Positions 1 through 7,584 of a stretch of 64,000 nucleotides of DNA are shown piece by piece. The stretch lies in NCBI RefSeq assembly GCF_012034175.1, contig NZ_JAATEJ010000009.1, positions 165,179-229,178 of the forward strand, given 5' to 3'. Positions within the stretch are counted from its first letter, which is position 1, and every line of letters begins with the position of its first letter. This DNA is from Actinacidiphila epipremni (GTDB lineage: Bacteria > Actinomycetota > Actinomycetes > Streptomycetales > Streptomycetaceae). The position numbers were made by a program, and so were the translations under genes. The notes below the pieces were generated by a model, which searched no databases, was not told the origin of the DNA, and worked only from the letters and a program-made list of their open reading frames with translations.

Positions 1-746
1 TCCGCCTGATGCACGAGCACGGCTTCATGACCCCGCAGACGGTGTACGTGCACGGCGCGTCGCTGTCCGCGGACTCCTACCACCGCATCGCCGCGACCGG
101 CGGCTCCGTCTCCGTCTCGACCGAGAGCGAGCAGAGCGCGGGCCAGGGCTACCCGCCGAGCTGGACGCTGCGGTCGTACGGGATACCCGTCTCGCTGTCG
201 ATGGACACCTCCGTGTGGTGGAGCGGCGACCTCTTCTCGGCGATGCGCGCCACGCTCGGCGCCGACCGCTCGCGCGAGCACCTGGAGGCGCACGCGGTCG
301 GCGAGACCGTCACGCACGCGGCGCTGCGCGCCGAGCAGGTCGTGGAGTGGGCCACCCGCGGCGGCGCGCGGGCGCTCGGCCGGGAGGCCGACCTCGGCAG
401 CGTGGAGGTCGGCAAGAAGGCCGACCTGGTGCTCCTCAAGAACGACCACTCCCCCGTGTCGTTCCCGCTGCTCAACCCGCACGGCCATGTCGCCTTCCAG
501 GCGCAGCGCGCGGACGTGCACACCGTGCTGGTGGACGGCCGGATCGTCAAGCGCGACGGCCGGCTGGTCGGCACCGACCTCGCGGCGCTGCGGCGCACGG
601 TCGAGGCGACGGTGGAGCATCTGCGGGGCGAGCTGGGCGAGGAGGCGTGGCAGCGCGGGATGAACCCGGACGTGCCGGCAACGAAGATCCTCGACAACCC
701 CTACACGTACACCGACTACCGGAGTGCGGGGACGCACGGCGGGTGA
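1..746 (+). CDS. Amidohydrolase family protein, C-terminal part (cut by window edge)
   Basis: About 248 codons are visible, in frame from base 3, and the gene must start left of the window. The protein is the C-terminal half of a cyclic amidohydrolase of the TRZ/ATZ and cytosine-deaminase type. The segment VHGASLS carries a metal-ligand histidine, and SMDTSVWWSGDLF carries the conserved aspartate that activates the catalytic water. The tail shows the classic family ending: GSVEVGKKADLVLL followed by a VLVDGRIVKRDGRL strand, where the C-terminal beta-sandwich reforms. Such enzymes hydrolyse or deaminate ring compounds in the cytoplasm; the substrate cannot be told from this half. Confidence 0.85.
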   Translation, partial: RLMHEHGFMTPQTVYVHGASLSADSYHRIAATGGSVSVSTESEQSAGQGYPPSWTLRSYGIPVSLSMDTSVWWSGDLFSAMRATLGADRSREHLEAHAVGETVTHAALRAEQVVEWATRGGARALGREADLGSVEVGKKADLVLLKNDHSPVSFPLLNPHGHVAFQAQRADVHTVLVDGRIVKRDGRLVGTDLAALRRTVEATVEHLRGELGEEAWQRGMNPDVPATKILDNPYTYTDYRSAGTHGG

Positions 747-777
747 ACCGGGCGTCCCCGCACGGGACTTCCCGGCG

Positions 778-1272
778 CTACGTCAGCTCGGGGGCCCGGT
801 CCCGGTCCTTGCCGCGGTCGTGCTCCTCCGCGGCCAGGGACCGGGGCGAACCGCCTTGCAGGGAGCGGGCGGTGACCCGGCCGAGCGACCACGCGCCGGG
901 CCCGAGCGCGGCGATGAGCAGCAGGCTCCAGCAGAACATCACCGACGGCTCACCGCCGTTCTCGATCGGCCACAGCGCGTGCTTCTGGTGCACGGTGAAG
1001 TAGGCGTAGGCCATCGAGCCGGAGCCCAGGACGGCCGCGACCCGGGTGCCGGACTCGCCGATTCCGACGAACACCAGGATTCCGCAGACCAGTTGGATGA
1101 GTCCGGCCCACCATCCGGGCCAGGCGCCGGTGTCGGGCCGGCCACCGTCGGGCCCGCCGAACAACCCGAGCACGGTGGAGGCCCCGTGGCAGGCGAACAG
1201 CAGCCCGACGACCATCCGGAAGAGCGATAAGAGGTAGGGGCGTGCGGCATCGATCCGCTTGTCGATGTCCAT
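778..1272 (-). CDS. DoxX family membrane protein
   Basis: The protein has 164 residues with four hydrophobic helices (about 15-35, 58-72, 76-92 and 110-128), the normal size and topology of DoxX. Typical DoxX residues are the R-x-x-x-G-x-x-F-x-x-H-G start of helix 1 (FRMVVGLLFACHG) and the glycine-rich second helix. The C-terminal 30 residues are charged and likely cytoplasmic. DoxX proteins are small inner-membrane proteins tied to redox or thiol stress in several actinobacteria, but no enzymatic role is certain. The gene stands alone, downstream of a decayed transporter on the same strand. Confidence 0.85.
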   Translation of the reverse strand: MDIDKRIDAARPYLLSLFRMVVGLLFACHGASTVLGLFGGPDGGRPDTGAWPGWWAGLIQLVCGILVFVGIGESGTRVAAVLGSGSMAYAYFTVHQKHALWPIENGGEPSVMFCWSLLLIAALGPGAWSLGRVTARSLQGGSPRSLAAEEHDRGKDRDRAPELT

Positions 1273-1439
1273 GGCAGAGCTCCTTAGATGTGGGGGGAGC
1301 AGCGGCTTCGGCAGCCCGCGCCCCGCGCCCCGCGGTGCGCCGCACGACGGCGGGCGGCGGGTGGGGGCGCGGACGTCTGCCGATGTCGTGTGGGGGTACG
1401 GAACGCGGGCCGCGGTTGTTCACTCCGATACGAAATTGC

Positions 1440-2050
1440 CCCAACCGCCGCTGCGGACCCGCGGGGAGCACCCCGCTCGCACTGCCGGCCTGCGCCTCGG
1501 CCACGTCCCCGAGGGCGACCGCGAAGACCGCGCCGAAGCAGCAGCCCATACCGAGGCCGGCGACGAAGAGCGGCGCGCCGATCCACGGCACCGGGTCGGG
1601 CCACGCCGCGATCAGCACCGCCATGGCGGCGACGCCGGCGCCGAAGAGGGCGACACCCGCCGAGACCACGGTCCGGCCGCGCGTGGTCACGTGCCGCCGT
1701 ACGGTGAACGAGGCCGCGATGATGCCGACCGACATCGGGGCGGCGGTCAACGCGGCGTGCAGCGGGCTCAGTTGCAGCTGCTCCTGGCGGTACAGCGCGG
1801 TGACGTACATCGTGCCGGTGACCGTCGCGAAGAACGACGCCCCGAAGGCCAGGCCCGCGACGAAGCCGCGGTTGGCGAACAGCGAGCGCTCCAGCAGCGG
1901 TTGGGCGCTACGGGACTGCTGCCGTACGAGGCGGGCCAGCGTCACCGCGCCAACGGCCAGTGCGGCGAGGGCGCGTGGCCGCCAGCCGGTGGCGCCGCCG
2001 TCGACCAGCCCGCCGCCCGCCGGCGACCCCGCGTCAGGCCCGGGCCGGTC
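1440..2050 (-). pseudogene. MFS drug transporter remnant (C-terminal half)
   Basis: Reading leftwards from about 2050, the frame encodes transporter sequence: a GLVDGGATGWRPRAL segment, then RSLFANRGFVAGL, an amphipathic loop, and four hydrophobic helices ending at GDVAEAQAGSASGVL. This matches helices 9-14 of a 14-helix MFS exporter, where the family continues with a QQLG-type helix. Here similarity breaks off after GSASGVL at about 1460 and the frame runs on into nonsense over the DoxX gene. There is no N-terminal half upstream. I read it as a degraded transporter; the edges are approximate. Confidence 0.6.
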
Positions 2051-2146
2051 CCGGGCGGCCCCGGGGTGGTCCCGCGTCAGCCGCGGGGCCGGCCCCGGGT
2101 CAGGCTCGACTCACGTCCCGTCTCACGTGACGCCTTACGCCCCGCC

Positions 2147-2605
2147 TCAGTCGCGCTGGGAGACGTACGCCGTGACGCGGTCGGCGAGCAGGGCGTTCTC
2201 GCCGGGGCTCAGGCCGACGCGGGCCTGCCGGAGTACGGCCTCGACGAGCTGCCAGCGCTCGTCGACCCGGCTCTGCCCGGCGCCGTCCTGCATTGCGGCG
2301 GCGGCCCGCTCGACCTCGGCCTCCTCGGCCTCGACCTCCAGCAGCGCCGCGGCGGCGTCCTCCCGGCCGGCGTCCACCAGCTGCTCGGCGGTGACGCCGA
2401 CGGCTCGCGCCATCCGGGCCAGCGTCTTGTCGGGGCTGCGGACGGGGACCTTCGCGCGTTGGACCAGCTGGAAGCCGGACACCAGTTGGCGCCAGCGGGC
2501 CTCGCTCAGTCTGGCTCGCCGCGCTGCTTCGCGCTGCGAGATCTGGAGGGCCGTTTGGGCCCGCTTGATCAGCAATCCCTCGGGCGGTGCCGGAGGCTCA
2601 GTCAT
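2147..2605 (-). CDS. XRE-like helix-turn-helix regulator
   Basis: The protein has 152 residues from the ATG at 2605; a GTG-type start 18 bases upstream is possible but less likely. Residues about 10-70 form a helix-turn-helix of the XRE type (AQTALQISQREAARRARLSE, then a long insert before SPDKTLARMARAVGVT). The C-terminal half is alanine/glutamate rich and helical, probably a dimerisation segment. It is divergent from the small XRE gene at 2771, and the 165 bases between them carry repeated CTACGCG motifs and a palindrome, so the pair probably regulates itself. The target is unknown. Confidence 0.65.
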   Translation of the reverse strand: MTEPPAPPEGLLIKRAQTALQISQREAARRARLSEARWRQLVSGFQLVQRAKVPVRSPDKTLARMARAVGVTAEQLVDAGREDAAAALLEVEAEEAEVERAAAAMQDGAGQSRVDERWQLVEAVLRQARVGLSPGENALLADRVTAYVSQRD

Positions 2606-2728
2606 GCGATGAGCTTCGCACAACTACGCATTATCCGTCCAGTCCCCTCCCGAAATTCGACCGCTCGCACACGCATTCACCTGCGCATATGCGCGTGACT
2701 ACGCGCCTCCCTCTCGCGTACTTCGCGC

Positions 2729-2742
2729 GTAGCACTTGCTAC
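2729..2742. promoter_or_regulatory. Palindrome in divergent promoter region
   Basis: GTAGCACTTGCTAC is a perfect inverted repeat with 6-base arms and a 2-base centre. It sits in the gap between two divergent HTH genes, 28 bases before the start of the right-hand one. The surrounding 130 bases also hold three copies of ACTACGC (near 2630, 2697 and 2750). A likely operator for one of the flanking regulators. Confidence 0.45.
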
Positions 2743-2770
2743 CTGCGCGACTACGCGCTACGTTTTCGTC

Positions 2771-3025
2771 ATGACCCACCGCTCACGCACCCGCCCCAGC
2801 CGGCTCCACCAGGAGCCCGAGGCGGTCACTTGGGCACGGGAGAAAGCCGGCCTCACCAAGCGCGCCCTCGCCGACCAGATCGGCATCTCCGAGCAGTTGA
2901 TGGGCGAGATCGAGTCCGGCTGGCGCAGCGCCACCCCCGCCAACCTCCTCAAGATCGCCGCCGCCCTCAACTGCCCGCTCGTCGTCCTCGAACGCAAACG
3001 CCCGGTGTCCGCCTCCGCGGAGTAG
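2771..3025 (+). CDS. Small XRE-family DNA-binding protein
   Basis: This 84-residue protein is essentially one XRE helix-turn-helix: REKAGLTKRALADQIGISEQ is helices 1-3 and GEIESGWRSATPANLLKIAAAL completes the domain (residues about 18-74). There is no second domain, so it can only act as a DNA-binding dimer or as a partner of another protein. It is divergent from the HTH gene at 2605 and ends 6 bases before the convergent methyltransferase. Stand-alone proteins of this type are common in Streptomyces as autoregulators. Confidence 0.8.
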   Translation: MTHRSRTRPSRLHQEPEAVTWAREKAGLTKRALADQIGISEQLMGEIESGWRSATPANLLKIAAALNCPLVVLERKRPVSASAE

Positions 3026-3031
3026 CCGGCC

Positions 3032-3991
3032 CTACGGGCGTACGCCCACGTGGACGGTGATCGCCGCCAGCAGGTACGCGTCCGGGCGGTGCAGGATGCC
3101 CTGCGGCGAGTCCGGGTCCGTCAGGGTCGTCAACGTCGCGACGTCCTCGGCGGACATGGCCTCGGCGGCCCGCTCCCGCAGCCGGCCGAGCTGCGCCTGC
3201 AGATACGCCCGGGGCGCGGCGCCGAGCGGCGCCGGGAGGTCCAGCAGCGAGGTGAAGCTCGTCACCGACGTGAGCCCCGCAGCGCGCAGCATCGCGGGCC
3301 AGTCCTCGGCGACCGGGACGCTGCCGGGCAGGTCGGCGCGCATCGCCGCGAACCACTCCTCCTGGACCGCGTCGAGCCGGGACTGCAGGCCCGGGGTGCC
3401 CAGGCCGAAGTCGCGCGGGAGGTAGCGCGCGGGCAGGCCGCCCTCGGCGACCGCGAGGACGCCGCCGGGGTTCAGCCGGGCCGCGAGCAGGTCCAGCGCC
3501 TGCTGCTGGTCGCCCAGGTGGTGGACCGCCTTGCTGCTCCACACCAGGTCGGCGGTGCCGAGCGTGTCGTCCAGGCCCGCGGGCAGCTCCGCCGCGCGCA
3601 CCGCGACCCGCCCCGTCAGGCCCAGCGCCTGCGCGCGGGCCAGCGCCCGGTCGAGCAGCGGCTGCGAGCCGTCGACGGCGACCGCCTCGGCGCCCGCGAA
3701 CTCCTCGGCGAAGACGCAGGTCATCACGCCGGGCCCGCTCCCGACGTCCAGCACCCGGCGCACCTCCCGCCCGCCGAGCAGCCCGCGCAGCCGGCCGGCC
3801 GTCGCCCGCAGCGCGGGCATCTCGACCTCGCCCGCGGTGGTCAGGTGCTCCGCCATCGCCTCCCAGTCGATCTCCGTGTCATGGGAGTGGGCGTGGGTGT
3901 GGGCGTGCGACGGGGTGTGGGCGGGGGCGGGGGCGGGCGTGCCCGCCTGGTGGTGGGAGTGCTGCGGCTCGTGGGCGCGCTCAGGGTTCAT
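3032..3991 (-). CDS. Class I SAM-dependent methyltransferase
   Basis: The protein has 319 residues from the ATG at 3991. It opens with a histidine/proline-rich tail (residues about 9-40, repeated HTHAHSH), which may bind metal. The Rossmann methyltransferase fold follows: motif I VLDVGSGPGVMT at about 85, acidic motif II AVAVDGSQ, and the motif IV/V region LVWSSKAVHHLGD. The substrate is not evident; small molecules are typical of this subgroup. It is divergent from an XRE-cupin repressor with a perfect operator-like palindrome between them, so the methyltransferase is probably the repressor's target. Confidence 0.85.
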   Translation of the reverse strand: MNPERAHEPQHSHHQAGTPAPAPAHTPSHAHTHAHSHDTEIDWEAMAEHLTTAGEVEMPALRATAGRLRGLLGGREVRRVLDVGSGPGVMTCVFAEEFAGAEAVAVDGSQPLLDRALARAQALGLTGRVAVRAAELPAGLDDTLGTADLVWSSKAVHHLGDQQQALDLLAARLNPGGVLAVAEGGLPARYLPRDFGLGTPGLQSRLDAVQEEWFAAMRADLPGSVPVAEDWPAMLRAAGLTSVTSFTSLLDLPAPLGAAPRAYLQAQLGRLRERAAEAMSAEDVATLTTLTDPDSPQGILHRPDAYLLAAITVHVGVRP

Positions 3992-4022
3992 GCCAGGCAG
4001 CGTGCCCCGTGACGTAGCGCAC

Positions 4023-4040
4023 CGGCAACAAACGTTGCCG
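4023..4040. promoter_or_regulatory. Operator-like palindrome between methyltransferase and XRE-cupin genes
   Basis: CGGCAAC-AAAC-GTTGCCG has perfect 7-base arms and a 4-base centre. It lies in the 78-base gap between the two divergent genes, 32 bases from one start and 29 from the other, so a dimeric repressor bound here could block both. The XRE-cupin protein at 4070 is the obvious candidate. Confidence 0.6.
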
Positions 4041-4069
4041 TTTCCGGGACGCCGCAGTGGAATGGCCCC

Positions 4070-4738
4070 ATGGCCCCGATCCCCACCCCTGCCCCCGGCC
4101 CCGGCCCCGAGCCCGAGCCCGGCTCCGGCTCCGACCGGGAGCGCGCCCCCGCGGCCCACCGTGCCGTCCTCGACGAGGTCGGCCCGCGGCTGAGGCGGCT
4201 GCGGGCCCGGCGCAATCTGACCCTCGCCGCGCTGTCGGAGTCCACCGGGATCTCCAAGAGCACCCTGTCCCGGCTGGAGTCAGGCCAGCGGCGGCCCAGC
4301 CTTGAGCTGCTGCTGCCGCTCGCCGCGGCCTACCGCGTCCCGCTCGACGACCTGGTCGGCGCGCCCGAGGTCGGCGACCCGCGGGTGCGGCTCACCCCGC
4401 AGAAGACGCCGGACGGCGGCACCGTCGTGCCGCTCTCCAGCACGCCGGGCCCCCTCCAGGCGTACAAGGTGATCGTGCCGGACCGCGGCAGCGAGCCCGA
4501 CCCGCGGACGCACGAGGGCTACGAGTGGCTGTACGTGCTGCACGGCCGGCTGCGGCTGGTGCTCGGTGAGCACGACCTCGTCCTCGGGCCCGGTGAGGCG
4601 GCCGAGTTCGACACGCGTGTCCCGCACTGGTTCGGCGCCGCGGACGGCCGGCCGGTGGAGGTGCTGAGCCTGTTCGGCCGACAGGGCGAGCGCATGCACG
4701 TCCGCGCCCGCCCCAGCCGGCCCGGCGCCCGCGCGTAA
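4070..4738 (+). CDS. XRE-cupin transcriptional repressor
   Basis: The protein has 222 residues. After a low-complexity proline/glutamate start it has an XRE helix-turn-helix (LRRLRARRNLTLAALSEST, ISKSTLSRLESGQRRPSLE; about 40-95) and then a small cupin barrel (about 130-205) with the YEWLYVLHGRLRL and PGEAAEFDTRVPHWFG strands. The fold is that of XRE-cupin regulators in which the cupin senses a small ligand. It is divergent from the methyltransferase and likely represses it and itself through the palindrome at 4023-4040. The stop codon begins a 21-base tandem repeat. Confidence 0.85.
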   Translation: MAPIPTPAPGPGPEPEPGSGSDRERAPAAHRAVLDEVGPRLRRLRARRNLTLAALSESTGISKSTLSRLESGQRRPSLELLLPLAAAYRVPLDDLVGAPEVGDPRVRLTPQKTPDGGTVVPLSSTPGPLQAYKVIVPDRGSEPDPRTHEGYEWLYVLHGRLRLVLGEHDLVLGPGEAAEFDTRVPHWFGAADGRPVEVLSLFGRQGERMHVRARPSRPGARA

Positions 4739-4797
4739 GGCGCGACCGGCGGGACGTAAGGCGCGACCGCCGGCACGTAAGGCAGGACCGGCGGGAC
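4735..4797. repeat. Tandem repeat, 3 x 21 bp, on a stop codon
   Basis: Three adjoining 21-base units begin at 4735, 4756 and 4777; each starts GTAAGGC and differs from the next at only a few positions. The first unit contains the TAA stop of the XRE-cupin gene, so each further unit supplies another TAA. No coding role is seen. Confidence 0.8.
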
Positions 4798-4824
4798 GCG
4801 GGGCCGGCTCGGCGGGAGGGCAAC

Positions 4825-6576
4825 TCACCGCTGCCGGTAGCACATTGTGTACGCCAGCCCCGGGTAGTCGTTCGGCTTCCAGGTCGTCCAGGCGTCGTTG
4901 CCGCAGAACTTCTTGTCGTTGTACTTCGACGTCCGCCCCGTCACGATGACGTTCGCCTTCGCGCACGAGACCGCGTGCATCACGGGCTTGGCGTAGGTGC
5001 CGGTGAACTTCATGCACTGGTTCTGCACCGCGTGCCCCGCGTCGTCCGGGTAGACCATGGACAGGCACAGCGTGACGTCGAGGTCGGTGCGGCCGGTGAC
5101 GCCGAAGTGCTCGGACCAGTCGTCATTGCGCAGGCTCTTGCAGCGGTCGGAGCTGAGCGTGCCGGTGTAGCGGGCGATGACGGTGAACGCGCCGGTCTGG
5201 CAGTCGAGTTGGTCCCAGTCGCTGCTCGCGCTCGAACCGTAGACGCACGTGCCGTTCTTGGCGTGGTAGGCGGTGCCGTGGTCGTACTGGTAGCTGAGGC
5301 ACAGCAGGACGCCGCGGCTGGGGTAGGAGACGTTCCAGTCGTCCTCGGCGACGCTGTCGCACTGGTGGGTGTCGGTGGTGCCGCGCAGGACGGCGACGGC
5401 CTTGAAGGTCTGCGGGCCGCAGTAGGTGGCGGCGAGCTGGGGGCTGGCGGCCGTACCGGAGTTGGTGAAGCAGTCGCCGACGGCGGCGGCGGCGATCGGG
5501 TCGGCGGAGGGTTCGTCGCCCGGCAGGTCGGAGCCGCCGCTGCTGCCGCTGCCGCTGCTACTGCCGTCGCTGGAACCGGAGTCGGAACCGGAGTCGCCGC
5601 CGTCGGTCGAACTCCCGTCCGCGCCGGGCCCCTTGTCGGACGGGAGCAGCCCGTTCAGGTCCGGCAGCCCCGGCGCGGACGCCTGCGCGGCCGGCTTGCC
5701 GCCGAAGTCGTCGCCGGAGCCGTCCGTGGCGAGCGCGACCCCGGTGACGAGGGCCAGCACCGCGACCAGCGCCGCCGCCTGCCCCGCCCCGGTGCGCCAC
5801 CACCGCTGCCGCGGTATCAGCCCCGCCGCCGGCACACCCCCGGGCCCGACCCCGCCGAGCCGCTCGACCAGCCCCCGCAGCGACGGCCGGCCGGCGGCCC
5901 GCGGCGCCAGGCACTCGGCGATCGCCTGCCCCAGCACGGGATCGGGTACGGGCACGGGCGGCGGCGGCCCCTGCTGCCAGCCCCCGGCGGCGGGGGCCGG
6001 CGGGCGGCCGGTCGCGGCGAAGTGCAGCAGCGCGCCCAGCGTGTAGACGGCGTCGGCCTCCGTGCGTATCCCGCCCGGCGCGGCGTGCGGCCCGCGGGCC
6101 GGCCCGGTGACGCCGTACGCCGCGAGCCGCGGGCCCTCCGGCGTCAGCACGACATGCGCCGGCTCCAGCCCGAAGAGCGCACCGCCCGACGCGAGCACCG
6201 CGCCCATCGCGCCGGCCAGCGCCACCGCGAGGTCGCGCAGGACGTGCGGCGGCAGCGGCCCGCTCCCGGCGACGGCCGAGGCGAGCGTCGGCGCCTCCGG
6301 CACACCGGTGGCCAGCCATGGCGCCGGGCTCTCGGTGTCGGCGTCGACGGGCAGCACGAAGGGCCCGCCGACCCGCCGGGCCGCCGCCACGTCCCGCCGG
6401 AAGACGGCGCGGAAGACCGGGTCGCCCGCGAGCTGCGGCATCACGAGCGTGACGGTGACCGGCCGCCCGTCCGGCCCGCGGCCCGCGTACTGCTCGCCGA
6501 GCGGGCCCGTGCCGAGCCGGCCGACGAGCGGGTAGGGGCCGACCTGCGCCGGCTCTCCCGGCCTGAGCGGTTCCAT
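4825..6576 (-). CDS. Membrane-anchored Ser/Thr pseudokinase with secreted cysteine-rich domain
   Basis: The protein has 583 residues from the ATG at 6576, preceded by GGGGGAGCACAGG. Residues 1-260 follow the kinase fold: a degenerate glycine loop (GRLGTGPLGEQY), then VTVTLVMPQ where the ATP-binding lysine should be, and HVVLTPEGPRLAAYG where HRD and DFG should be. The lysine, HRD aspartate and DFG aspartate are all missing, so it should not phosphorylate. A membrane helix (about 285-305) is followed by a Ser/Gly/Asp-rich linker and a C-terminal extracytoplasmic domain of about 200 residues with many cysteines, probably disulfide-bonded. A sensor or scaffold role is plausible. Confidence 0.8.
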   Translation of the reverse strand: MEPLRPGEPAQVGPYPLVGRLGTGPLGEQYAGRGPDGRPVTVTLVMPQLAGDPVFRAVFRRDVAAARRVGGPFVLPVDADTESPAPWLATGVPEAPTLASAVAGSGPLPPHVLRDLAVALAGAMGAVLASGGALFGLEPAHVVLTPEGPRLAAYGVTGPARGPHAAPGGIRTEADAVYTLGALLHFAATGRPPAPAAGGWQQGPPPPVPVPDPVLGQAIAECLAPRAAGRPSLRGLVERLGGVGPGGVPAAGLIPRQRWWRTGAGQAAALVAVLALVTGVALATDGSGDDFGGKPAAQASAPGLPDLNGLLPSDKGPGADGSSTDGGDSGSDSGSSDGSSSGSGSSGGSDLPGDEPSADPIAAAAVGDCFTNSGTAASPQLAATYCGPQTFKAVAVLRGTTDTHQCDSVAEDDWNVSYPSRGVLLCLSYQYDHGTAYHAKNGTCVYGSSASSDWDQLDCQTGAFTVIARYTGTLSSDRCKSLRNDDWSEHFGVTGRTDLDVTLCLSMVYPDDAGHAVQNQCMKFTGTYAKPVMHAVSCAKANVIVTGRTSKYNDKKFCGNDAWTTWKPNDYPGLAYTMCYRQR

Positions 6577-6859
6577 CCTGTGCTCCCCCGTTCCCGGCAC
6601 CGCCCCGCGTCGGCCGCCGAGGCGGGGGGGGGCGGCGCGCGGTGCCGTCCGTACTGAACCGGTCGCCCCGCGACCGCCGGTTGCACCCACCGGAGTGGAC
6701 ACTCTCGCACCGCCCGGCGCGCCTTCGCCAGCGGGGTCCGGGGCCCGGGTAGCCCGGACGGCGCTCCCGCGTGGCCGGGTGTGCGGCGGTGGCGTGTAGT
6801 GGGCGGTGTGCGGCCCCGCAACGGGCGTGCCGCCCCCACACCATTCCGAGGAGTCCGCC

Positions 6860-7453
6860 GTGAGGCACCACGCCGCCATGAAGCACCACGTCAAAGCCGC
6901 CGCCGTCGCAGGGGCGGCGATCCTCGCCGCCGCGGTGAGCGGCTGCTCCGGCAGCGGGAACAGCAGCGGCGGCGGCAGCACGCACGCCGACGCCAGCACC
7001 GCGGCGCGCAGCGCCGAGCAGGCCGCGCAGGCGCAGACGACGGCGCCCGCGACGGTCACCACGATGAACGTCTCGCCGTTCGGCAAAATCCTGGTCAACG
7101 ACAAGAACCTGTCGCTGTACCTCTTCCAGGCCGACAAGAGCACGACGTCCACCTGCACCGGCGCGTGCGCCAAGCTGTGGCCGCCGCTGCTGGTCAACGG
7201 CACGCCGACGGTCGCGGGCGGGGTGGACCAGAAGAAGCTCGGCACGAGCAAGCGCTCGGACGGCGGCACGCAGGTGACGTACGACGGGCACCCGCTCTAC
7301 CGCTTCGCCGCCGACACCAGCCCCGGCAACGTCCGCGGGCAGGGCCTGAACAACTTCGGCGCCAAGTGGTACGTGCTGGGCACGGACGGCAAGGCGATCA
7401 CCAAGTCCGCGTCCTCCTCGTCCTCCGCGCCGCCCTCCGGCAACGGCTACTGA
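6860..7453 (+). CDS. Secreted-repeat lipoprotein (COG4315 type)
   Basis: I place the start at the GTG at 6860, which has GAGGAG seven bases upstream; the ATG at 6878 is the alternative. The N-terminus is a lipoprotein signal peptide with lipobox AVSGC, then a Ser/Gly/Thr spacer. The body carries two copies of the secreted repeat of unknown function: GKILVNDKNLSLYLF with the following CTGACAKLWPPLL, and VTYDGHPLYRFAAD with NNFGAKWYVL. Members are surface lipoproteins in actinobacteria; their ligand is not known. It is divergent from the pseudokinase gene. Confidence 0.85.
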   Translation: MRHHAAMKHHVKAAAVAGAAILAAAVSGCSGSGNSSGGGSTHADASTAARSAEQAAQAQTTAPATVTTMNVSPFGKILVNDKNLSLYLFQADKSTTSTCTGACAKLWPPLLVNGTPTVAGGVDQKKLGTSKRSDGGTQVTYDGHPLYRFAADTSPGNVRGQGLNNFGAKWYVLGTDGKAITKSASSSSSAPPSGNGY

Positions 7454-7522
7454 GCCTTCCCGCGGCGGGTGTCGGGCCGTCACCGGGCGCCGTACGGCCG
7501 TCTCGTAGCCTTGTCGGATCAT

Positions 7523-7552
7523 CGGCGCGGGGGCATGCGTGTCCCCGCGCCG
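7523..7552. terminator. Hairpin, 10-bp perfect stem
   Basis: The arms CGGCGCGGGG and CCCCGCGCCG pair perfectly around a 10-base loop. It lies 70 bases after the lipoprotein gene and 32 before the next start, so it may end the first transcript or sit in the leader of the second. No T-run follows, which is usual at this GC content. Confidence 0.5.
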
Positions 7553-7584
7553 GCACGACCGGCACGGCGGGGGTGGGGACGGGC

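Noticed and set aside
6577..7269. Longer N-terminus for the pseudokinase (start at 7269)
   Set aside because: The extension is antisense to the lipoprotein gene and has no ribosome-binding site, whereas the ATG at 6576 has a good one.
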